Below, piece after piece: positions 61,416 through 64,000 of a DNA stretch of 64,000 nucleotides. How positions within the stretch are numbered: the stretch's first letter is position 1; each line of letters starts with the position of its first letter. The notes under the pieces are model-generated. The model searched no databases, was not told the DNA's origin, and worked only from the letters and a program-made list of their open reading frames with translations. Both the position numbers and the translations under genes were made by a program. Source of the DNA: Nocardia aurea. GTDB lineage: Bacteria; Actinomycetota; Actinomycetes; Mycobacteriales; Mycobacteriaceae. The stretch spans positions 150,204 through 214,203 of the forward strand of contig NZ_QCYJ01000154.1 in the NCBI RefSeq assembly GCF_003123685.1. The letters run 5' to 3'.

Positions 61416-62610
61416 GCTGCCCGAAGGACTGCGCGGCTGGGCCGCCCTTCCCGGCCCTGCCCTACTCGTCGACGCGCTCGGCCGCCGGATCCATCGCGGC
61501 GGCAGTCTGGAAAGCGGGTCGCTGACCTTGCGCTTGACCACTGCCCAGCGGCGCGAAGTCGGTCGACTGCTCGGCGTGGACTGGGAAATCTCCGGTCGCG
61601 CGGTGACAGTGCGGGCACTCGGTGCCGCCCTCGCACCGCACGGACTCACCGTCGCCCGGTTCGTCGAACTGCTTTACGGCGGACCGCTACCGGTCGGACG
61701 AGAGGTCGCGGCGGCCCGACAGCACGCGGAGCAGCTGGAACGCGTCCGTGTGCTGGATATTCTCGGTGCGGCCGGGGTGGACGCGGCGATCGCCGAGATA
61801 TGGCTGGCCGGACCCCGAACACCGAAACCCGGCACCGGCCGCACTGTGGAACTGGCTACAGCTATTGCCCGTGTGTGGCCGTCGCTGCCCCGCGCGGGGC
61901 AGGCGAAACGACTCGGTCAACTCGCCGCCGAAACCACCGGCGATGCCCACGCCCTCGATCACAACACCGAATTGGGACGTGCCGTAGCCCGCCTGATCGC
62001 GATCGGCAACGGCGACCCGCCACCTTCCCGCCCCGGTCGCCACTGGCGCGCCGTCTGGGCCTCGGCCGGGGTGCGTTGCGACACCGTGTCCTCGCGGGTA
62101 CTGACGCTGAACGTCGCGTTGGATATCACCGGCGGTCACCGCCCCGGCGCACCGGCCTGGCTCACACTCCGAGATCTGTTGGGCCCCTGGTGTTTCGCGC
62201 CTGTGCCGCCAGTGCTGTTCGTCTGTGAGAATCCGACCGTGGTGGAAGCCGCCGCCGACGAACTCGGTGCGCGGTGTCCGCCGCTGGTCTGTACCGACGG
62301 CATGCCCGCCCTGGCCGCCTTGGATCTGCTGGCCGGTGCGGCGGAAGCGGGGGTGTCGGTGCGGGTGCGGGCCGATATCGATCCGGCCGGATTGGCGATC
62401 GTGCGGACGGTGCTGTCCACGGTCGGTGGTGGCGAGCTATGGCGATTCGACGCCGCGACGTACTGCCGTCATTTCGGATTGGAGGTTTCGGGAGCGGCGC
62501 AGGTTGCCGACGTGTACGCGGTGCACGGTCGTGATCTGCACGAGGAAGCGATTCTGTCGTTGTTGCTGGCCGATCTGCGAGCGGCACAGGGCGGCAAATC
62601 CACCAGTTGA
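61408..62610 (+). CDS. jetD: Wadjet JetD, Toprim-like plasmid-cleaving nuclease (DUF2399/TIGR02679)
   Basis: 400-residue nuclease subunit. An N-terminal DUF3323-like arm (about 1-240) is followed by the Toprim-type DUF2399 domain: LFVCENPTVVEAAADEL with Glu274, and VRADIDPAGLAIVRTVL with Asp323/Asp325, the metal-binding acidic residues used to cut DNA. ATG 61408 overlaps jetC by 8 nt. Catalytic residues are intact, so the only visible defect in the system is in jetB. Confidence 0.9.
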   Translation: MNELPEGLRGWAALPGPALLVDALGRRIHRGGSLESGSLTLRLTTAQRREVGRLLGVDWEISGRAVTVRALGAALAPHGLTVARFVELLYGGPLPVGREVAAARQHAEQLERVRVLDILGAAGVDAAIAEIWLAGPRTPKPGTGRTVELATAIARVWPSLPRAGQAKRLGQLAAETTGDAHALDHNTELGRAVARLIAIGNGDPPPSRPGRHWRAVWASAGVRCDTVSSRVLTLNVALDITGGHRPGAPAWLTLRDLLGPWCFAPVPPVLFVCENPTVVEAAADELGARCPPLVCTDGMPALAALDLLAGAAEAGVSVRVRADIDPAGLAIVRTVLSTVGGGELWRFDAATYCRHFGLEVSGAAQVADVYAVHGRDLHEEAILSLLLADLRAAQGGKSTS

Positions 62611-62696
62611 CCATCTGCAAATCCACCATCAACATAACGGCAGATCCATCAGCGGCTTCGTGGTAGACCACCACTCACTGCCTCGGGGGAGCTCGG

Positions 62697-62783
62697 ATGC
62701 GAACACAACTCGGGTCTGCACTGCCACGTCACGCCGAGAAGGCGCTGGTCGACGCCTTTGCGGACACTCGACTAGTGTGCTGA
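62697..62783 (+). other. Short reading frame interrupted by the IS630 element
   Basis: ATG 62697 follows GGGGGAGCTCGG, a good ribosome binding site, and encodes RTQLGSALPRHAEKALVDAF followed by ADTR before entering the IS end and stopping in it. Removing the element and one TA copy would join ...DTRLGRVLKVVR and a stop, a 34-residue product. Possibly a small gene inactivated by the insertion; no family recognised. Confidence 0.3.
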
Positions 62784-62793
62784 GTTGTTAATT
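62775..62793. repeat. Left terminal inverted repeat of the IS630 element
   Basis: GTGTGCTGAGTTGTTAATT, the exact reverse complement of 63888-63906; identity extends outward through the TA and the C/G of the CTAG target. Confidence 0.9.
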
Positions 62794-62811
62794 TGGCTCC
62801 AGTTGTAGTGT

Positions 62812-63909
62812 GTGGTGGTGCCGAGCCCGGGTCCGCGTGTGGCGGAGATCGTGTTGACCGAGTCCGAACGCGCCGAATTGGAGGGCTGGGTACGTCGACG
62901 CAAGACGGCGGCCGGGCTCGCGTTGCGAGCGAGGATTGTGTTGGCTGCTGCTGAGGGAGGCACGAATTCGGCTGTGGGGCAACGGATCGGCGTGGGTCGT
63001 GACACGGTGCGTAAATGGCGTAACCGGTTCGTCGAACAGCGTTGCGACGGCTTGCTCGACGAACCTCGTCCAGGCCGGCCGCGGGTCATCGATGACGCTC
63101 GGATCGAGGCGTTGATCACCGCGACGCTGGAAACCACACCGAAAACCGCGACACATTGGTCGACGCGATCGATGGCCGAGCACCTGGGGTTGTCACAGAC
63201 TATGGTGTCGCGGGTCTGGCGGGCGTTCGGGCTGGCTCCCCACAAACAGGACTCCTGGAAGCTCTCGACAGATCCATTGTTCTGCGCGAAGGTCCGCGAC
63301 GTGGTCGGCCTCTATCTCGACCCACCGGAACGAGCATTGGTGTTGTGCGTGGACGAGAAGACCCAGATCCAGGCACTCAACCGCACCCAACCGGTATTCC
63401 CGATGATGCCCGGCACCCCCGCCCGGGCCAGCCACGACTACGTCCGCCACGGCACCTCCAGCCTCTACGCGGCCCTGGATCTGGCCACCGGCAAAGTCAT
63501 CGGATCACTACACGCCCGCCACCGTGCCACCGAATTCCTCGCATTTCTGCGCAAAATCGACACCGCCGTACTCGCCGACCTGGACGTGCACCTGATCCTC
63601 GACAACGCCTCCACTCACAAAACACCCACAGTGAAGCGTTGGCTGACAAGACATCCCAGATTCGTGCTGCATTTCACCCCCACCAGTAGCTCCTGGCTGA
63701 ACCTGGTCGAGCGATGGTTCGCCGAGCTGACCACCAAGAAACTCCGCCGCTCCACCCACCGATCCGTGCGCGCACTCAACAAAGACATCCGCGACTGGAT
63801 CGACACCTGGAACGACAACCCCCGCCCCTACATCTGGACAAAAACCGCCGACCAGATCCTCGAATCCATCGGCAACTACTGCCAGCGAATTAACAACTCA
63901 GCACACTAG
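62812..63909 (+). CDS. IS630-family DDE transposase
   Basis: 365-residue single-frame transposase. N-terminal helix-turn-helix (RARIVLAAAEGGTNSAVGQR, GVGRDTVRKWRNRF) and a DDE catalytic domain: LCVDEKTQIQALNRTQP (first Asp), HLILDNASTHKT (second Asp) and SSSWLNLVERWF (Glu). GTG 62812 is the first of three consecutive GTG codons. The reading frame runs through the right inverted repeat; its TAG stop is made of the duplicated target TA plus the following host G. All catalytic residues are present, so it looks active. Confidence 0.93.
   Translation: MVVPSPGPRVAEIVLTESERAELEGWVRRRKTAAGLALRARIVLAAAEGGTNSAVGQRIGVGRDTVRKWRNRFVEQRCDGLLDEPRPGRPRVIDDARIEALITATLETTPKTATHWSTRSMAEHLGLSQTMVSRVWRAFGLAPHKQDSWKLSTDPLFCAKVRDVVGLYLDPPERALVLCVDEKTQIQALNRTQPVFPMMPGTPARASHDYVRHGTSSLYAALDLATGKVIGSLHARHRATEFLAFLRKIDTAVLADLDVHLILDNASTHKTPTVKRWLTRHPRFVLHFTPTSSSWLNLVERWFAELTTKKLRRSTHRSVRALNKDIRDWIDTWNDNPRPYIWTKTADQILESIGNYCQRINNSAH
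63888..63906. repeat. Right terminal inverted repeat of the IS630 element
   Basis: AATTAACAACTCAGCACAC, mirror of 62775-62793; it also encodes the last residues (INNSAH) of the transposase. Confidence 0.9.
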
Positions 63910-64000
63910 GGCGTGTTTTGAAAGTGGTGAGGTGATGGTGCCGGGCTGTCGGGCGGGGTGTTGAAAGATGTTGTGCGGGTGTGCGTGTCAGTGACCTGAA

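Larger units (their letters stand above)
62773..63908 (+). mobile_element. IS630-family insertion sequence
   Basis: Complete element with one transposase gene. Perfect inverted repeats (62775-62793 and 63888-63906) are bounded by TA on each side (62773-62774, 63907-63908), the duplicated TA of a CTAG target, which is the preferred site of IS630-type elements. It lies about 160 bp after jetD. Confidence 0.9.

Noticed and set aside
59568..61649. 693-codon open frame on the minus strand
   Set aside because: Antisense to jetC/jetD, with no start signal or domain.

Overview
The window looks like a chromosomal segment of a high-GC mycolic-acid actinobacterium, most likely Nocardia or a close relative. 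The reasons are very GC-rich third codon positions, frequent GTG starts, DevR/DevS and RafH proteins close to the mycobacterial ones, ESX accessory proteins (EspG, PPE-like, DUF3558 lipoprotein), a four-gene conservon (kinase, roadblock, DUF742, GTPase), and many genes that appear to be leaderless (a TANNNT hexamer 6-7 nt before the start codon). No rRNA, tRNA or CRISPR array was seen.

Layout. 1-2.9 kb: an oxygen/hypoxia signalling island with devS (cut by the window edge), a RafH-like ribosome hibernation factor and devR, and a DosR-type box between devS and rafH. 3.5-6.6 kb: uvrA with a Lys/Ala-rich tail. 6.7-7.1 kb: two tandem 29- and 31-residue peptides sharing a C-terminal motif, with a structured leader and a strong terminator. 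7.1-9.2 kb: a hydrolase, a phd antitoxin beside a broken doc toxin, and a DUF1844 gene. 9.3-11.9 kb: infC-rpmI-rplT-tsnR, where infC has an AUC start and a leader with an attenuator-like hairpin overlapped by a leader peptide. 12-14.1 kb: a TetR/MFS pair. 14.5-18.1 kb: pheS-pheT. 18.1-21.1 kb: DUF427, a hydrolase and two unrecognised genes. 21.1-24.2 kb: an ESX accessory operon. 24.7-29.5 kb: the conservon. 29.5-43.3 kb: ordinary metabolism (ppc, a D-amino-acid lyase-like enzyme, monooxygenase, epoxide hydrolase, PEP-mutase-like enzyme) with TetR and WYL regulators and clear palindromic operators. 43.8-50.0 kb: argCJBDFR, with a 30-residue ORF bridging argB and argD.

From 50.1 kb the window becomes accessory. 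First comes an ESX-type effector module: a broken YbaB-like gene, an EspC-like partner, a 405-residue effector with a DUF6973-like C-terminus, and a lipoprotein. Then a frameshifted ADP-ribosylglycohydrolase and a Uma2 protein. Then a complete four-gene Wadjet (JetABCD, DUF2397/DUF2398/SMC/DUF2399) anti-plasmid system whose jetB carries an in-frame amber codon. An IS630-family element inserted in a CTAG site lies about 160 bp after jetD.

Several genes are disrupted (doc, a membrane-anchored hydrolase, YbaB-like, ADP-ribosylglycohydrolase, jetB). Either this segment is decaying or the assembly has errors; raw reads would decide. The observations most worth following are the tandem micropeptides, the infC leader, the argB-argD bridging ORF, the ESX effector module and the split-JetB Wadjet locus.
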